Source of the DNA: Pseudomonas sp. L5B5
Lineage (GTDB): Bacteria; Pseudomonadota; Gammaproteobacteria; Pseudomonadales; Pseudomonadaceae
Assembly: GCF_020520285.1 (NCBI RefSeq)
Contig: NZ_CP084742.1
Location: 620,001 to 684,000, forward strand
Direction: 5' to 3'
DNA: 64,000 bases
The notes beneath the pieces were generated by a model, which had not been told where the DNA came from, made no database searches, and saw nothing but the letters and a program-made list of their open reading frames with translations. Below, piece after piece: positions 28,762-38,871 of the stretch; within the stretch, counting starts at the first letter, position 1; the number at the start of each line of letters is the position of its first letter. The position numbers and the translations under genes were made by a program.

Positions 28762-29321
28762 GATTGCAGGGCCGGATCGGCACGCCAGGTGCGCCAGCCC
28801 TGGATGGCCAGCAGGGTGAACAGGGCATACAGCGCCGCGGTCAGGTACAGCTGCTTGTAGACGAACAGGCCGACGAAGATCACGTCCACCGCGATCCACA
28901 GGGGCCAGCATTGCACGCGCTTCTGGGCCATCCACCACTGCGCCACCAGGCTGAAGGCGGTCAAGGCTGCGTCGAGCCAGGGTTGCGCGGCGTCGGTCCA
29001 GTGGGCCATGGCCGCTCCCAGCAGCAGGCTGCCGAGAGCACCCAGGGCCAGGCCCTGGAGCAGGGCCTGAGATTTCAGCTGGCTGACCGGGCGTCCGCGA
29101 TGCTGCTCACCGCCACGGGTCCATTGCCACCAGCCATAGAGCTGCAGTACGGCGTAGACCACCTGCAGCAGCATGTCGGAATAGAGTTTGACCTCGAAGA
29201 AGATCCAGCTGTAGAGCAGCACCATGACCAGGCCGACCGGCCAGCACCAGGGGTTCTGCCGGACTGTCAGCCAGACGGCGATGACGCCGAGCGCGGCGGC
29301 AAACAGTTCAAGCCCGGACAT
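28758..29321 (-). CDS. pnuC: Nicotinamide riboside transporter PnuC
   Basis: Inner-membrane facilitator of 187 aa with about seven hydrophobic helices. PnuC signatures are visible: NPWCWPVGLVMVLLYSWIFFE near residues 24-44, the YSDMLLQVVYAVLQLYGWWQW helix, and WPLWIAVDVIFVGLFVYKQLYLTAALY near the C-terminus. The two aromatic W/Y belts match family members that bind riboside. The stop overlaps the kinase gene downstream. No NiaR/NadR-like regulator is adjacent, so regulation is unknown. THI-box and NAD riboswitch features were not seen upstream. Confidence 0.92.
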   Translation of the reverse strand: MSGLELFAAALGVIAVWLTVRQNPWCWPVGLVMVLLYSWIFFEVKLYSDMLLQVVYAVLQLYGWWQWTRGGEQHRGRPVSQLKSQALLQGLALGALGSLLLGAAMAHWTDAAQPWLDAALTAFSLVAQWWMAQKRVQCWPLWIAVDVIFVGLFVYKQLYLTAALYALFTLLAIQGWRTWRADPALQS

Positions 29322-29443
29322 GATGTATTCCTTGGGGAAATGAAGGAGGGGGCGGATTGTACCCAGACTGGGGAGCGGACGTCAGGTGTCGGTTGAATCC
29401 GCCTGCGCACCGAGCGCTGGCGGATTCGAACCGGGCTGCGGGG

Positions 29444-31078
29444 TCAGACGCGGAACTGCCGGAGCAGGTTGTTGAGCTGTTCGGACAGCTCCTTCAAATG
29501 ACGGCTCGCGGCGCTGGAGTGCTGGGCCGCCTGGGCTGTTCCCTGGGACAGGCCGGCAGCCTGGCCGACGTTGTGGTTGATGTCTTCGACCACATGGGCC
29601 TGTTGCAGCGTGGCACTGGCAATCGAGGCGTTCAGGTCGTTGAGGGTACGCAGGGCCTGGCCGATGGCAGTGAGGCTGGTCCCGGCCAGCCCGGCCTGCT
29701 CGATGGTCGCCTGGGAGGCCCGGCTGCTGTCGCCGATCACCCGCACTGCCGCCTCGGAATGATTTTGCAGGCGTTCGATCATGCCCTGGATTTCCGCGGT
29801 GGATTGCTGGGTGCGCTGGGCCAGAAGGCGTACCTCGTCGGCCACCACGGCAAAACCGCGTCCCTGTTCACCGGCGCGAGCGGCCTCGATGGCAGCGTTC
29901 AAGGCCAGCAAGTTGGTCTGCTCGGCGATGGAGCGGATCACTTCCAGCACCGAGCCGATCTGGGTGCTCTCGGCGGCCAGGGTGCGGATTACCTCCACGG
30001 CCTGGTCGATGGTCCCGGAAAGCTGGTCGATCTGCTGCAGGCTGCTGTCGATGTTGACCTGGCCCTGCCGGGCCCGGACCTCGGCTTCGCGGACTTCTTC
30101 GGAGGCATGTTCGGCGCTGCGCGCGACGTCCTGTACGCCGGTGGTGACCTGGCTGATGGCGGCGGCCACTTGGTCCATCTGCAGTGATTGTTGCTGGCAG
30201 CGTTCCTGGGCCCGTGAAGCGTTGCTGCCCAGGTCACTGGACGATTGCGCCAGGGCGGCGGCGCTGGATTGCAGCTCGGTCACGACCCCGCGCAACTTGG
30301 CGGTGAAGCCGTTGAAGTGCCGGGCCAGTTCGGTGACTTCGTCCTGGCCGTGGGTGTCCAGGCTGCGGGTCAGGTCGCTCTCGCCGCTGGCGATGTTGGC
30401 CATGGCGTGCACCGTTTCGCGCAGCGGGCGCACGATGCTGCGCACGATCAGTACCACCAGCGCGCCCATCAGCAGGGCGATCACCAGGCCTACGGAAGAG
30501 GCCCGCAGCACCTGGGCCTGGAACTCCTGTTGCAGGTCATCGATGTACACCCCCGAGCCGATGATCCAGCCCCAGGGCTGGAACAGCTGGATATAGGAAG
30601 TCTTCTGTACCGGATCCTGGGCGCCAGGCTTGGGCCAGCGGTAGTCGACCATGCCGGCGCCCTTGCTCTTGGCCAGGGTCACCATTTCGTTGAACACCTC
30701 GAAGCCGTCCGGGTCCTTGATCGAGGCCAGGTTCTGCCCATCCAGCTTGGGGTTGGCCGGGTGCATGATCATCACGGGTGTCAGGTCGTTGATCCAGAAA
30801 TAGTCGTTCTGGTTGTAGCGCAGCCCGCGGATCGTCTGCAGCGCCTGCTGCTGTGCCTGCTCGCGGCTCAGGCTGCCGGCGGCCTCCAGCCCCTGGTAGT
30901 AATTCAGCACGCCGGCGGCGGTCTGGACTACGTGCTGGGTTTTCTGTGCCTTGGCCTGGTACAGGTCCCCGTGAATCTGCTGGAGCATCATCACGCCCAG
31001 GATCACCAGGGTCAGTACCGCCACGACCAGGATCAGCCACAGGCGCTGACTGATGGACATTTTTCGCAAGCTATTCAT
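29444..31078 (-). CDS. Methyl-accepting chemotaxis protein, single-Cache
   Basis: Inner-membrane chemoreceptor of 544 aa. TM1 is at about residues 12-32, and a periplasmic single Cache domain follows ([17 protein letters not shown], and [14 protein letters not shown] close to TM2), then TM2 (about 190-212), HAMP with IVRPLRETV, and a signalling domain with the hairpin tip [32 protein letters not shown]. No CheR-binding pentapeptide is at the C-terminus (LLRQFRV). sCache_2 receptors often bind short carboxylates such as propionate or pyruvate, but the ligand cannot be read from this. I chose ATG 31078 with GGAG 10 bases upstream. Confidence 0.92.
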   Translation of the reverse strand: MNSLRKMSISQRLWLILVVAVLTLVILGVMMLQQIHGDLYQAKAQKTQHVVQTAAGVLNYYQGLEAAGSLSREQAQQQALQTIRGLRYNQNDYFWINDLTPVMIMHPANPKLDGQNLASIKDPDGFEVFNEMVTLAKSKGAGMVDYRWPKPGAQDPVQKTSYIQLFQPWGWIIGSGVYIDDLQQEFQAQVLRASSVGLVIALLMGALVVLIVRSIVRPLRETVHAMANIASGESDLTRSLDTHGQDEVTELARHFNGFTAKLRGVVTELQSSAAALAQSSSDLGSNASRAQERCQQQSLQMDQVAAAISQVTTGVQDVARSAEHASEEVREAEVRARQGQVNIDSSLQQIDQLSGTIDQAVEVIRTLAAESTQIGSVLEVIRSIAEQTNLLALNAAIEAARAGEQGRGFAVVADEVRLLAQRTQQSTAEIQGMIERLQNHSEAAVRVIGDSSRASQATIEQAGLAGTSLTAIGQALRTLNDLNASIASATLQQAHVVEDINHNVGQAAGLSQGTAQAAQHSSAASRHLKELSEQLNNLLRQFRV

Positions 31079-31330
31079 TATCCGGTCACTCCAGCTTCTT
31101 GTTCTTGTCATGAACGACTCCGAGCATCCAAGCACGCTTGTTCATGGGCGCCAACCCTACGGAAGTCCAATAACACCGCGACGCGTTTTGCGCCTGTCTG
31201 ATAGGATTTCGGCGCCTTCCTGCAAAACCTGAAGATTTCTGGCTTTTTCACAGGATTTTCATGGGTTTGTGCTGATATTGAGAGCGCCGGGTTCTCGGCT
31301 AAGCTCGACGCAGTGAACGTTATGACTATT

Positions 31331-31359
31331 AAAAAAGAGGCATGCCATGAGCGTGCCTC
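31331..31359 (-). terminator. Minus-strand terminator in front of uppP
   Basis: GAGGCA (31337-31342) and TGCCTC (31354-31359) form a stem which on the minus strand is followed by TTTTTT (31331-31336). It faces leftward transcription although the genes on either side are divergent, so it would stop antisense transcripts arriving through uppP. Confidence 0.6.
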
Positions 31360-31371
31360 GTTGGGGGATTG

Positions 31372-32202
31372 ATGGACTTTTGGACCGCCGCACAAGCATT
31401 GATACTCGGGGTCGTCGAAGGCCTGACGGAGTTTTTGCCCATCAGCAGCACCGGGCACCAGATCATCGTGGCCGACCTGCTCGACTTTGGGGGCGAGCGG
31501 GCAATGGCCTTCAACATCATCATCCAGCTGGGGGCGATCCTGGCGGTGGTCTGGGAGTTCCGGCGCAAGATCCTGGACGTGGTGATCGGCCTGCCGACCC
31601 AACCCACGGCCCGGCGCTTCACGGCCAACCTGCTGATCGCCTTCTTTCCGGCGGTGGTGCTGGGAGTGATCTTCGCGGACCTGATCCATGCCTACCTGTT
31701 CAACCCCATCACCGTGGCCACGGCCCTGGTGGTCGGCGGTATCATCATGCTGTGGGCCGAGCGCCGGGAGCACCAGGTGCATGCCCAGACCGTGGACGAG
31801 ATCACCTGGCAAGATGCCCTCAAGGTGGGGTTCATCCAGTGCCTGGCGATGATCCCGGGCACTTCGCGATCCGGTTCGACCATCATCGGCGGGCTGCTGT
31901 TCGGCCTTTCGCGCAAGACGGCCACCGAATTCTCGTTCTTCCTGGCCATGCCGACCATGGTCGGCGCTGCGGTGTATTCCGGCTACAAGTACCGGCACCT
32001 GTTCCAGCCCGATGACCTGCCGGTGTTCGCCATCGGTTTCGTCACCGCCTTCATCTTCGCGATGATCGCAGTCAAGGGCCTGTTGAAGTTCATCGCCAGC
32101 CACAGCTATGCAGTGTTCGCCTGGTACCGCATCGCCTTCGGTCTGCTGATCCTGGCCACCTGGCAGTTCGGCTGGGTTGACTGGGCGGCGGCCAAGGCGT
32201 GA
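31372..32202 (+). CDS. uppP: Undecaprenyl-diphosphatase UppP/BacA
   Basis: Integral membrane enzyme that recycles undecaprenyl pyrophosphate to the monophosphate carrier for peptidoglycan, O-antigen and exopolysaccharide synthesis; 276 aa. The two catalytic inverted repeats are visible: [14 protein letters not shown] (residues about 16-29) and [20 protein letters not shown] (about 160-179). About eight helices follow the BacA pattern. ATG 31372 has GGGGG five bases upstream; the preceding TTG codon is not needed. Extra copies confer bacitracin resistance. It overlaps the DUF1294 gene by 4 bases. Confidence 0.94.
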   Translation: MDFWTAAQALILGVVEGLTEFLPISSTGHQIIVADLLDFGGERAMAFNIIIQLGAILAVVWEFRRKILDVVIGLPTQPTARRFTANLLIAFFPAVVLGVIFADLIHAYLFNPITVATALVVGGIIMLWAERREHQVHAQTVDEITWQDALKVGFIQCLAMIPGTSRSGSTIIGGLLFGLSRKTATEFSFFLAMPTMVGAAVYSGYKYRHLFQPDDLPVFAIGFVTAFIFAMIAVKGLLKFIASHSYAVFAWYRIAFGLLILATWQFGWVDWAAAKA

Positions 32203-32621
32203 AGACTTCCCGGCGTGAGCAGCGTCCAGGCAATGGTGGGCGGATCCAGCACCCCCAGGCCAAGCTGCTGGTGTTCCTGCTGTTGTGTGCCTTGCCGCTG
32301 TTCGGGGCCCTGTCCCTGTGGTGGCGGGGTGGGTCGATCATTGCACTGGTGGCGTATGGGGCGGTCAGTCTGCTGACCTTCCTGCTGTATTGGCACGACA
32401 AGCGTCGCGCGCAAGAGCAGGGCCAGCGTACGCCGGAGAATGTCCTGCATGCCCTGGAGCTGGCCGGTGGCTGGCCCGGGGCCTTGCTGGCGCAACAGCT
32501 GCTGCGGCACAAGACCCGCAAGTTGTCCTATCAAGTGCTGTTCTGGCTGATCGTGGCCCTGCACCAGGTGTTCTGGATCGATCGGCTGTTCCTGGACAGC
32601 GGGTGGTCGAGGCTGTTCTAG
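32199..32621 (+). CDS. DUF1294 membrane protein
   Basis: A 140-aa protein with a basic cytosolic N-terminus and three or four hydrophobic segments (about 24-42, 47-65, 113-130). The C-terminal part has the DUF1294 pattern: [56 protein letters not shown]. In other proteins this domain follows a cold-shock domain; here it stands alone. GTG start within the uppP stop (GTGA). Its stop shares a CTAG palindrome with the stop of the convergent gene. Function unknown. Confidence 0.85.
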   Translation: MKTSRREQRPGNGGRIQHPQAKLLVFLLLCALPLFGALSLWWRGGSIIALVAYGAVSLLTFLLYWHDKRRAQEQGQRTPENVLHALELAGGWPGALLAQQLLRHKTRKLSYQVLFWLIVALHQVFWIDRLFLDSGWSRLF

Positions 32622-32980
32622 AGCAGCAACCCAACCTGCGTCCGCTTGGGCAACTTGGCTACCACCAGTTGATGGGAGCGCTGCAGCAGCTGCTTCAGCT
32701 CGACGGCGGCAAGGGGGTAGGGCACCTGCATGATGATCCAGTGGGCCCGGGCCAGGTAAGGTGCCGGGGCGATGCCCGGGCGATCCACGTGACCCAGGAA
32801 CAGTTCCGGGTCGACCTTGAACGCCAGCGAGTCACCGCGCAGGTTCTGCACGGCGAACATCTTGTTGCCGGCGATGGAAAATACCCGGACACCCCCCCAT
32901 TTGTAGTCCTCCTGCGCGCCTGGCAGGTCCAGGCAGAAGCTGGCGACTTGCGCTTCGCTCATCGGGGGCGTGGCTTTCAC
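32618..32980 (-). CDS. MmcQ/YjbR family DNA-binding-fold protein
   Basis: A 120-aa single-domain protein of the MmcQ/YjbR (CyaY-like fold) family. Family features: CLDLPGAQEDYKWGG near the start, VFSIAGNKMFAVQNL, LAFKVDPELF, and the C-terminal WIIMQVPYPLAAVELKQLLQRSHQLVVAKLPKR. The precise role is unknown; some members bind double-stranded DNA. The start is GTG 32980, overlapping the LysR stop by 4 bases, with GGAG 10 bases upstream; ATG 32962 is a shorter alternative. It is probably co-transcribed with the LysR regulator. Confidence 0.85.
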   Translation of the reverse strand: MKATPPMSEAQVASFCLDLPGAQEDYKWGGVRVFSIAGNKMFAVQNLRGDSLAFKVDPELFLGHVDRPGIAPAPYLARAHWIIMQVPYPLAAVELKQLLQRSHQLVVAKLPKRTQVGLLL

Positions 32981-33885
32981 AGCAGTCGTTCTCCACAGTT
33001 TTCGAAGGTTTCGCGCAAGTGCTCGATCCATGCCCGGACAGCCGGCAGCACACCGCGACGGTGAGGATACACCGCCTGCAGCCAACCGCCAGGCAGCGAC
33101 CACTCTGGCAACAGCTGGACCAGTTGGCCGCTGGCCAGTTCGTCTTCGCAATACAGCATCGGCAGCACCGTGCAGCCCAGGCCGGCAAGGGCACAGGCCC
33201 GACGCACAATGAAGTCGTCGATGCCCAGGCGTGCTTCCAGGGCCAGTTCGCAGGCATTGCCCTGCTGGTCCAGCAGGCGCAGGTGTACCAGGCGGTCGGC
33301 CTCCAGGGCGCCGAGGATCGGCAAGTGCCGCAGGTCTTCCGGATGCTCCACCGGGTGTTCACGCAGAAACGCCGGCGATACCACCATCGCGGTTTGCGCC
33401 GGGCGCAGGCGACGGGTCACCAGCAACGGGTCTTCGTCGCCTTGTTCACGTACCCGCAGGGCCACATCGATGCCTTCGTTGATCAGGTCGACGCGACGGT
33501 TGACCAGCAGCATCTCCAGCTGGACCTGGGGGTACTTGTGCAGGAAACCGTTCACCAGCGGTGTCAGCAATTCATGGGCCAGGCCCACCGGGCTGGAGAC
33601 CCGCAGGCGCCCGCGAGGTTCGCTGGCCATGCTGGCCACGGCCTCGTCAGCCATTTCCGCTTCCAGCAGCATGGCCTGGCAATGTCGCAAGTAACGCTCG
33701 CCCACGGTGGTCAGGTTCAATTGCCGAGTGGTGCGTTGCAGCAGGCGGACGTCGAGGCGCTCCTCCAGTTCGGCGATGCGTCGCGACAGGCGTGACTTGG
33801 GAATGCCCAGGAGGCGCCCGGCTGCGGTGAAACTACCGGCTTCCACCACCTTGGCGAAATAGTAGAGATCATTGAGGTCTTGCAT
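32977..33885 (-). CDS. LysR family transcriptional regulator
   Basis: LTTR of 302 aa. The N-terminal HTH reads [49 protein letters not shown], the usual first 60 residues; the effector domain (about 90-295) has [16 protein letters not shown] and a final [17 protein letters not shown]. It is of the CrgA/QseD-like LTTR group that controls quinone or aldehyde detoxification. It is divergent from azoR with a 129-base gap, so it probably regulates that gene and itself. The MmcQ-type gene overlaps its 3' end. Confidence 0.92.
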   Translation of the reverse strand: MQDLNDLYYFAKVVEAGSFTAAGRLLGIPKSRLSRRIAELEERLDVRLLQRTTRQLNLTTVGERYLRHCQAMLLEAEMADEAVASMASEPRGRLRVSSPVGLAHELLTPLVNGFLHKYPQVQLEMLLVNRRVDLINEGIDVALRVREQGDEDPLLVTRRLRPAQTAMVVSPAFLREHPVEHPEDLRHLPILGALEADRLVHLRLLDQQGNACELALEARLGIDDFIVRRACALAGLGCTVLPMLYCEDELASGQLVQLLPEWSLPGGWLQAVYPHRRGVLPAVRAWIEHLRETFENCGERLL

Positions 33886-33983
33886 GGGATTGGCTCTATT
33901 GTCCTGCTGATGGGACTAACTATCGCATTTGTGCTGACTAATCATCCATTGGTTTCATCGGTAGGATTGCCAACATTCGATCG

Positions 33984-34005
33984 CCAAGTGGCGGTCCTCA
34001 CTTGG
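33984..34005. promoter_or_regulatory. Inverted repeat in the LysR-azoR gap
   Basis: CCAAGTG (33984-33990) and CACTTGG (33999-34005) are a perfect 7-bp inverted repeat with an 8-base spacer, nine bases before azoR ATG. It could be an LTTR site overlapping the ribosome-binding region, or an mRNA hairpin. A TN11A core was not uniquely identifiable. Confidence 0.45.
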
Positions 34006-34014
34006 AGAATCCAG

Positions 34015-34626
34015 ATGAAACTGTTGCATATCGATTCCAGCATTCTCGGCGACAATTCGGCCTCCCGTCAGCTCAGCCACAGCGTGGTCCAGGCCTGGAA
34101 AGCTGCCGAGCCACAAGCAGTGGTGACCTACCGTGACCTGGCCGCCGATGCCATCAGCCACTTCAGCGCCGCCACCCTGGTAGCGGCCGGGACGGTTGCC
34201 GAGTTGCGCGACGCCGCGCTAGAGCATGAAGCCCAACTCAGCACCCAGACCCTGGAAGAGTTCCTCGCTGCGGATACGCTGGTGGTCGCAGCCCCGATGT
34301 ACAACTTCACCATCCCCAGCCAGCTCAAGGCCTGGTTCGACCGCATCGCTGTTTCCGGCAAGACGTTCCGTTACACCGAAGCCGGCCCGCAAGGCCTGTG
34401 CGGCGACAAGAAGGTGATCGTGGTTTCTACCTCCGGCGGCCTGCATGTCGGCATGCCAACGGGTGTTGGACATGAGGATTACCTGAAGGTGATGTTCGGT
34501 TTCATGGGGATCACCGATATCGAGTTCGTCCGGGCCCATGGCCTGGGTTATGGCGATGAGGTGCGCAACAAGGCAATGGCCGACGCACAGGTGCATATCA
34601 GCGAGCAATTGTTCGCCGCCGCGTAA
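34015..34626 (+). CDS. azoR: FMN-dependent NADH-azoreductase
   Basis: Flavodoxin-fold quinone/azo reductase, 203 aa, the same size as E. coli AzoR. N-terminal phosphate-binding loop is [34 protein letters not shown] is the FMN-contact block, and STSGGLHVG is the second FMN loop. [15 protein letters not shown] is a C-terminal family block. ATG 34015 follows GGAGAATCCAG. In this position, opposite a LysR gene, it probably detoxifies quinones; the physiological substrate is unlikely to be azo dyes. Confidence 0.95.
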   Translation: MKLLHIDSSILGDNSASRQLSHSVVQAWKAAEPQAVVTYRDLAADAISHFSAATLVAAGTVAELRDAALEHEAQLSTQTLEEFLAADTLVVAAPMYNFTIPSQLKAWFDRIAVSGKTFRYTEAGPQGLCGDKKVIVVSTSGGLHVGMPTGVGHEDYLKVMFGFMGITDIEFVRAHGLGYGDEVRNKAMADAQVHISEQLFAAA

Positions 34627-34880
34627 GGCTTGTGTAAAGACGCTTTCACGCGCATATAGCCCCACTAGACTCTGTATTCTGGTCATCTTTTCGAATGATC
34701 AGGGTACGGAGTTTTTTCATTGGTTCTTCCGGGGTTTCTGGCGCGGATCATGCATTGTGAGGAAAGGGACTTCTTGGCCGGGCAACTGCGATGCTGCGAC
34801 GGATGTGTTCCAGGGCCTTGGCGGCAAGGGATGGCAGGAGTCAACGGCACTCTCGATCCAGCGGCGAAGGTGGGTGTGTG

Positions 34881-35918
34881 ATGAAAGGTCGTTGTGCGCT
34901 GTTACTGATCTGCCTGCTCTGCGGCCCGATTTCGGTGCACGCTGCTCCCGCCCCCCACGTGCACTGGAGTGTCGGCTTCCATGAGTTGAGTTTTCTCGAC
35001 CCTCTGGACCTGCAGCCAATGCGCGCCATCGCGTTCTATCCCTCTACCGGTATCGAGCACTCCAGTCACCTGGAGGGCTACCAGATCGCGGCCTCCCGCG
35101 ATGCCAAGATCGCCATCGGCCGCTTTCCGGTGCTGATGCTCTCCCACGGCAATACCGGTACGCCCCTGGCGTTGCACGACCTGGCTACCTCCCTGGCGCG
35201 CAAGGGGTTTGTAGTGGTGGCGGTGATTCATCCCGGGGACAACTCCAAGGACCACAGCCGCCTGGGAACCTTGAGCAATCTCTATGGGCGGCCGATCCAG
35301 ATTTCCGAAGCCATCACCGCGATCCTGGGCGATCCGATGCTGGCGCCGTTCGTCAATGCCGAACAGGTGGGAGTCATCGGTTACTCCGCGGGTGGCGAGA
35401 CGGCCTTGATCCTGTCCGGAGCGACTCCCGACCTGGACCGCCTGCGGCGCTACTGCCAGGAGCGGCCGGATGATCGAGACGCCTGCAATACCCAGGGCGA
35501 ACTGATCGTCGATCGCGACGACTTGCAGCCAGTGGCCGACCCGCGGGTACATGCCTTGATGCTGATGGCGCCCCTGAGCCTCAAATTCGGCCGCCAGACC
35601 CTGTCCGGCGTGCATGTGCCGGTGCTTTTATACAGCGGTGACGGCGACCAGTTGGTGGCGCTGGACAAGAACGCCGCGGCCCTGGCGCGCAAGCTGCCGG
35701 TAGCCCCGGACTTCAAGCTGCTGGCCGGGGCCGGGCATTTCGTGTTCATGGCGCCCTGTACCGCCGAGCAACTGACGGCCATGCCGGTGTTGTGCACCGA
35801 CGCCGATGGCGTGGATCGGGTGGACATCCACCGCAACCTGATTTCCGAGGCTGGCCGGTTCTTCGCCAACACCTTGGGCAAGCCGAGCCGTGCAGGCATG
35901 CAGACCGCCGACCAGTGA
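34881..35918 (+). CDS. Exported alpha/beta hydrolase, PAF-acetylhydrolase/dienelactone-hydrolase-like
   Basis: Exported hydrolase of 345 aa with a signal peptide to about residue 22 (ALLLICLLCGPISVHAAPAP). Oxyanion region FPVLMLSHGNTGTP, nucleophile elbow VIGYSAGGETAL, probable acid in LYSGDGDQLV and His in GAGHFVFM. The order fits the group of PAF acetylhydrolase isoform II-like hydrolases found in many Pseudomonas. Start ATG 34881 is preceded by GAAGGTGGG; the longer frame lacks a signal. The stop is one base from the stop of the convergent MFS gene. The substrate is unknown. Confidence 0.82.
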   Translation: MKGRCALLLICLLCGPISVHAAPAPHVHWSVGFHELSFLDPLDLQPMRAIAFYPSTGIEHSSHLEGYQIAASRDAKIAIGRFPVLMLSHGNTGTPLALHDLATSLARKGFVVVAVIHPGDNSKDHSRLGTLSNLYGRPIQISEAITAILGDPMLAPFVNAEQVGVIGYSAGGETALILSGATPDLDRLRRYCQERPDDRDACNTQGELIVDRDDLQPVADPRVHALMLMAPLSLKFGRQTLSGVHVPVLLYSGDGDQLVALDKNAAALARKLPVAPDFKLLAGAGHFVFMAPCTAEQLTAMPVLCTDADGVDRVDIHRNLISEAGRFFANTLGKPSRAGMQTADQ

Positions 35919-35919
35919 C

Positions 35920-37107
35920 TCAGCCGATGGCCCGGCGCTGGAGCCACAGGGTCAGGCCCAGGCCGGCGAGGGACAGCCAGGCGGCGCAGAAGAAGATCCA
36001 GGCATACCCCAGATTCAGCGCCACCGCGCCCATCAGGGGGCCGGCAACGGCCAGCGCCAGGTCGAAGAACACCGCATAGGCACTCAGCCCGGCGCCCCGA
36101 CTGCTATTGGGGACCTGCTTGATCGCTTCCACGCCCAGGGCCGGGTACACCAGCGACAGGCCGAAACCGGTGAGGCCGGCGCCCACCAGCGCCCAGGCGG
36201 GCGAGGGGGCCAGCCAGAGCAGGCCAAGGCCCAGGGTCTCGACACTCATGCAGGCAATCGCCGAACGAAAACCGCCAAATCGGTTGATGCTGGAAATGAA
36301 CAACAGGCGCGAGCAGATGAAGCACACGCCGAACACCGTCAGGCAATAGGCTGCACCGGTCCAGCCGCGACTGAGGTAGAACAGGGTGATGAACGTGGTC
36401 AGGGTGCCATAGCCGATGGAGGCCAGGCTCAGGCCCATGCCAAAGGGGGCAATACGGCCGAACACGGCCCAGAACGGCAAGCGTTCCCCCCGTACCACCG
36501 GTACCGAAGGTTTGTTGCGGATCAGCAGCAAGGCCAGCAATGCCATGACGCAGAGGGCGATGCCCAGGCTGGCGAAGCCGTACTGCTGGACCATCACCAC
36601 CCCCAGCGGCGCGCCAATGGCGATGGCGCCATAGGAGGCGATGCCATTCCAGGAGATCGAGCGCGCGGTGTGTTCCGCACCGACCTGGCCCATGCACCAA
36701 CTGATGGTACCGACCCCGATCAGGCCCTGGGCTACCCCAAGCAGCAAGCGCCCACCCAGCAGCACGACGAGGCTCGGCAGTGGCCATTGCTCCAGCCACA
36801 CCGAAACCAGGGTCAGCACCCCGCTGAAGAGAATCCCCATCAGGCCGTAGATGATCGAGCGCTTGGTGCCCAGGGTGTCCGACAAGCGCCCGGCCATGGG
36901 TCGGCTGAGCAGGGTGGCCAGGTACTGCGAGCCAATGGTCAAGCCGGCGACCACCGCGCTGAAACCCAGCTGCTCGTGCACATAGCCCGGCAGCACCGCA
37001 ATCGGCAAGCCGATGCACAGGAAGGCGATAAAGGTATAGATGACGATGGAGACGATCTGCAGCGTGATCGCCATGGAGCTTGGCGCGGGGCTTTGTGACT
37101 CGGGCAT
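35920..37107 (-). CDS. MFS transporter, YhhS/YfcJ type
   Basis: Inner-membrane major facilitator of 395 aa with 12 predicted helices. The block GLPIAVLPGYVHEQLGFSA in the first helices, LATLLSRPMAGRLSDTLGTKR (the loop 2-3 motif A) and ISWNGIASYGAIAIGAPLGV match E. coli YhhS/YfcJ from memory. These are putative efflux proteins (YhhS has been linked to glyphosate tolerance). ATG 37107 gives a cytosolic polar N-terminus. It is convergent to the hydrolase gene. Confidence 0.88.
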   Translation of the reverse strand: MPESQSPAPSSMAITLQIVSIVIYTFIAFLCIGLPIAVLPGYVHEQLGFSAVVAGLTIGSQYLATLLSRPMAGRLSDTLGTKRSIIYGLMGILFSGVLTLVSVWLEQWPLPSLVVLLGGRLLLGVAQGLIGVGTISWCMGQVGAEHTARSISWNGIASYGAIAIGAPLGVVMVQQYGFASLGIALCVMALLALLLIRNKPSVPVVRGERLPFWAVFGRIAPFGMGLSLASIGYGTLTTFITLFYLSRGWTGAAYCLTVFGVCFICSRLLFISSINRFGGFRSAIACMSVETLGLGLLWLAPSPAWALVGAGLTGFGLSLVYPALGVEAIKQVPNSSRGAGLSAYAVFFDLALAVAGPLMGAVALNLGYAWIFFCAAWLSLAGLGLTLWLQRRAIG

Positions 37108-37190
37108 GAAGTCTCGTTCGCGGGCGGCGGTTAGAGGCCTGCATCATCGCGTGCCGGAAGCATAAAAGAAAGCAGGCTAACGATTGGCAC

Positions 37191-37218
37191 AAAAAAGCCC
37201 CGTCACACTGGACGGGGC
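37191..37218 (-). terminator. Rho-independent terminator of ybiT
   Basis: GCCCCGTC (37197-37204) and GACGGGGC (37211-37218) form an 8-bp GC stem with a 6-base loop; on the minus strand a six-T tract follows (37191-37196). It ends the leftward ybiT transcript 35 bases past its stop. Confidence 0.9.
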
Positions 37219-37252
37219 TTCTTTACTTGCTGCTTGTAGCTTGCCGCTGCTT

Positions 37253-38839
37253 TTAGAACATCACGCCCTGGCTGCGCAGGTAGTCGTCGTAGGTGCCGCT
37301 GAAGTCGGTCACGCCGCTTGGGCTCAACTCGATGATGCGGGTGGCCAGGGACGATACGAACTCACGGTCGTGGCTGACGAAGATCAGGGTGCCCGGGTAG
37401 TTCTCCAGGGCCAGGTTCAGCGCCTCGATGGATTCCATGTCCAAGTGGTTGGTCGGTTCGTCCATCACCAGTACGTTGGGCTTTTGCAGGATCAGCTTGC
37501 CGAACAGCATGCGGCCTTGCTCACCACCGGAAATCACCTTCACCGACTTGAGGATCTCGTCGTTGGAGAACAGCATGCGGCCCAGGGTGCCACGGATCAT
37601 CTGCTCGCCCTGGGTCCACTGGCCCATCCAGTCGAACAGGCTGACGTCGTCTTCGAAGTCGTGGGCATGGTCCTGGGCGTAGTAGCCCAGCTCCGCGCTT
37701 TCAGTCCACTTCACGGTACCGGCGTCCGGGGTCAGTTCGCCCACCAGGGTGCGCAGCAGGGTGGTCTTGCCGATGCCGTTGGGGCCGATGATCGCTACGC
37801 GCTCGCCGGCTTCGACGGTGAAGCTGAAGTTCTGGAACAGGGTCTTGCCGTCGAAACCCTTGGACATGCGCTCCAGGGTCACCGCCTGGCGGTGCAACTT
37901 CTTGGTCTGTTCGAAGCGGATGAACGGGCTGACCCGGCTCGATGGCTTGACTTCGGCCAGCTGGATCTTGTCGATCTGCTTGGCCCGGGAAGTCGCCTGC
38001 TTGGCTTTCGAGGCGTTGGCCGAGAAGCGGCTGACGAAGGTCTGCAGCTCGGCGATCTGGGCTTTCTTCTTGGCGTTGTCCGACAGCAGCTGCTCGCGGG
38101 ATTGGGTCGCGGCAATCATGTACTCGTCGTAGTTGCCCGGGAACAGGCGCAGCTCGCCGTAGTCCAGGTCCGCCATGTGGGTGCAGACACTGTTGAGGAA
38201 GTGCCGGTCGTGGGAAATGATGATCATGGTGCTGTTACGCGCCGTGAGGATGTTTTCCAGCCAGCGGATGGTGTTGATGTCCAGGTGGTTGGTCGGCTCG
38301 TCCAGCAGCAGGACTTCCGGATCGGAGAACAGCGCCTGGGCCAACAACACCCGCAGCTTCCAGCCCGGGGCGACTTCGGTCATCGGTCCGAAATGCTGTT
38401 CCAGGGGAATGCCCAGGCCCAGCAGCAGTTCACCGGCACGGGACTCGGCGGTGTAGCCGTCCATTTCGGCGAATTCGGTTTCCAGTTCCGCCACGGCCAT
38501 GCCGTCATCTTCGGTCATTTCCGGCAGCGAGTAGATGCGATCGCGCTCCGCCTTGACCCGCCACAGCTCCTCGTGGCCCATGATCACGGTGTCGATCACG
38601 GTGAATTCTTCATAGGCGAACTGATCCTGGCGCAGCTTGCCCAGGCGGACGTTCGGCTCGAGCATGACCTGGCCGCTGGAGGGCTCGAGGTCGCTACCGA
38701 GGATTTTCATGAAGGTCGACTTGCCGCAACCGTTGGCGCCGATCAGGCCGTAGCGATTGCCGTTGTTGAACTTGACCGAGACGTTCTCGAACAGCGGCTT
38801 GGCGCCGAACTGCATGGTGATGTTGGCTGTAGAAATCAA
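37253..38839 (-). CDS. ybiT: ABC-F ribosome-associated ATPase YbiT
   Basis: Soluble ABC-F protein of 528 aa (E. coli YbiT is 530) with two nucleotide-binding domains. NBD1 Walker A is [12 protein letters not shown], with ABC-F Walker [20 protein letters not shown]; the P-site tRNA interaction linker with [22 protein letters not shown] lies between; NBD2 has [25 protein letters not shown] and [18 protein letters not shown]. The C-terminus [11 protein letters not shown] is typical. The likely start is TTG 38839 with AGGA 8 bases upstream. ABC-F proteins act at the ribosomal E-site during stalled translation. Confidence 0.93.
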   Translation of the reverse strand: MISTANITMQFGAKPLFENVSVKFNNGNRYGLIGANGCGKSTFMKILGSDLEPSSGQVMLEPNVRLGKLRQDQFAYEEFTVIDTVIMGHEELWRVKAERDRIYSLPEMTEDDGMAVAELETEFAEMDGYTAESRAGELLLGLGIPLEQHFGPMTEVAPGWKLRVLLAQALFSDPEVLLLDEPTNHLDINTIRWLENILTARNSTMIIISHDRHFLNSVCTHMADLDYGELRLFPGNYDEYMIAATQSREQLLSDNAKKKAQIAELQTFVSRFSANASKAKQATSRAKQIDKIQLAEVKPSSRVSPFIRFEQTKKLHRQAVTLERMSKGFDGKTLFQNFSFTVEAGERVAIIGPNGIGKTTLLRTLVGELTPDAGTVKWTESAELGYYAQDHAHDFEDDVSLFDWMGQWTQGEQMIRGTLGRMLFSNDEILKSVKVISGGEQGRMLFGKLILQKPNVLVMDEPTNHLDMESIEALNLALENYPGTLIFVSHDREFVSSLATRIIELSPSGVTDFSGTYDDYLRSQGVMF

Positions 38840-38871
38840 GTGCTTGTCCTGCGGGGGTTCCAGAGGTGTAT

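Noticed and set aside
35890..37098. Plus-strand frame (402 codons) opposite the MFS gene
   Set aside because: Low-complexity Gln/Ala/Arg translation; the minus-strand MFS is genuine.
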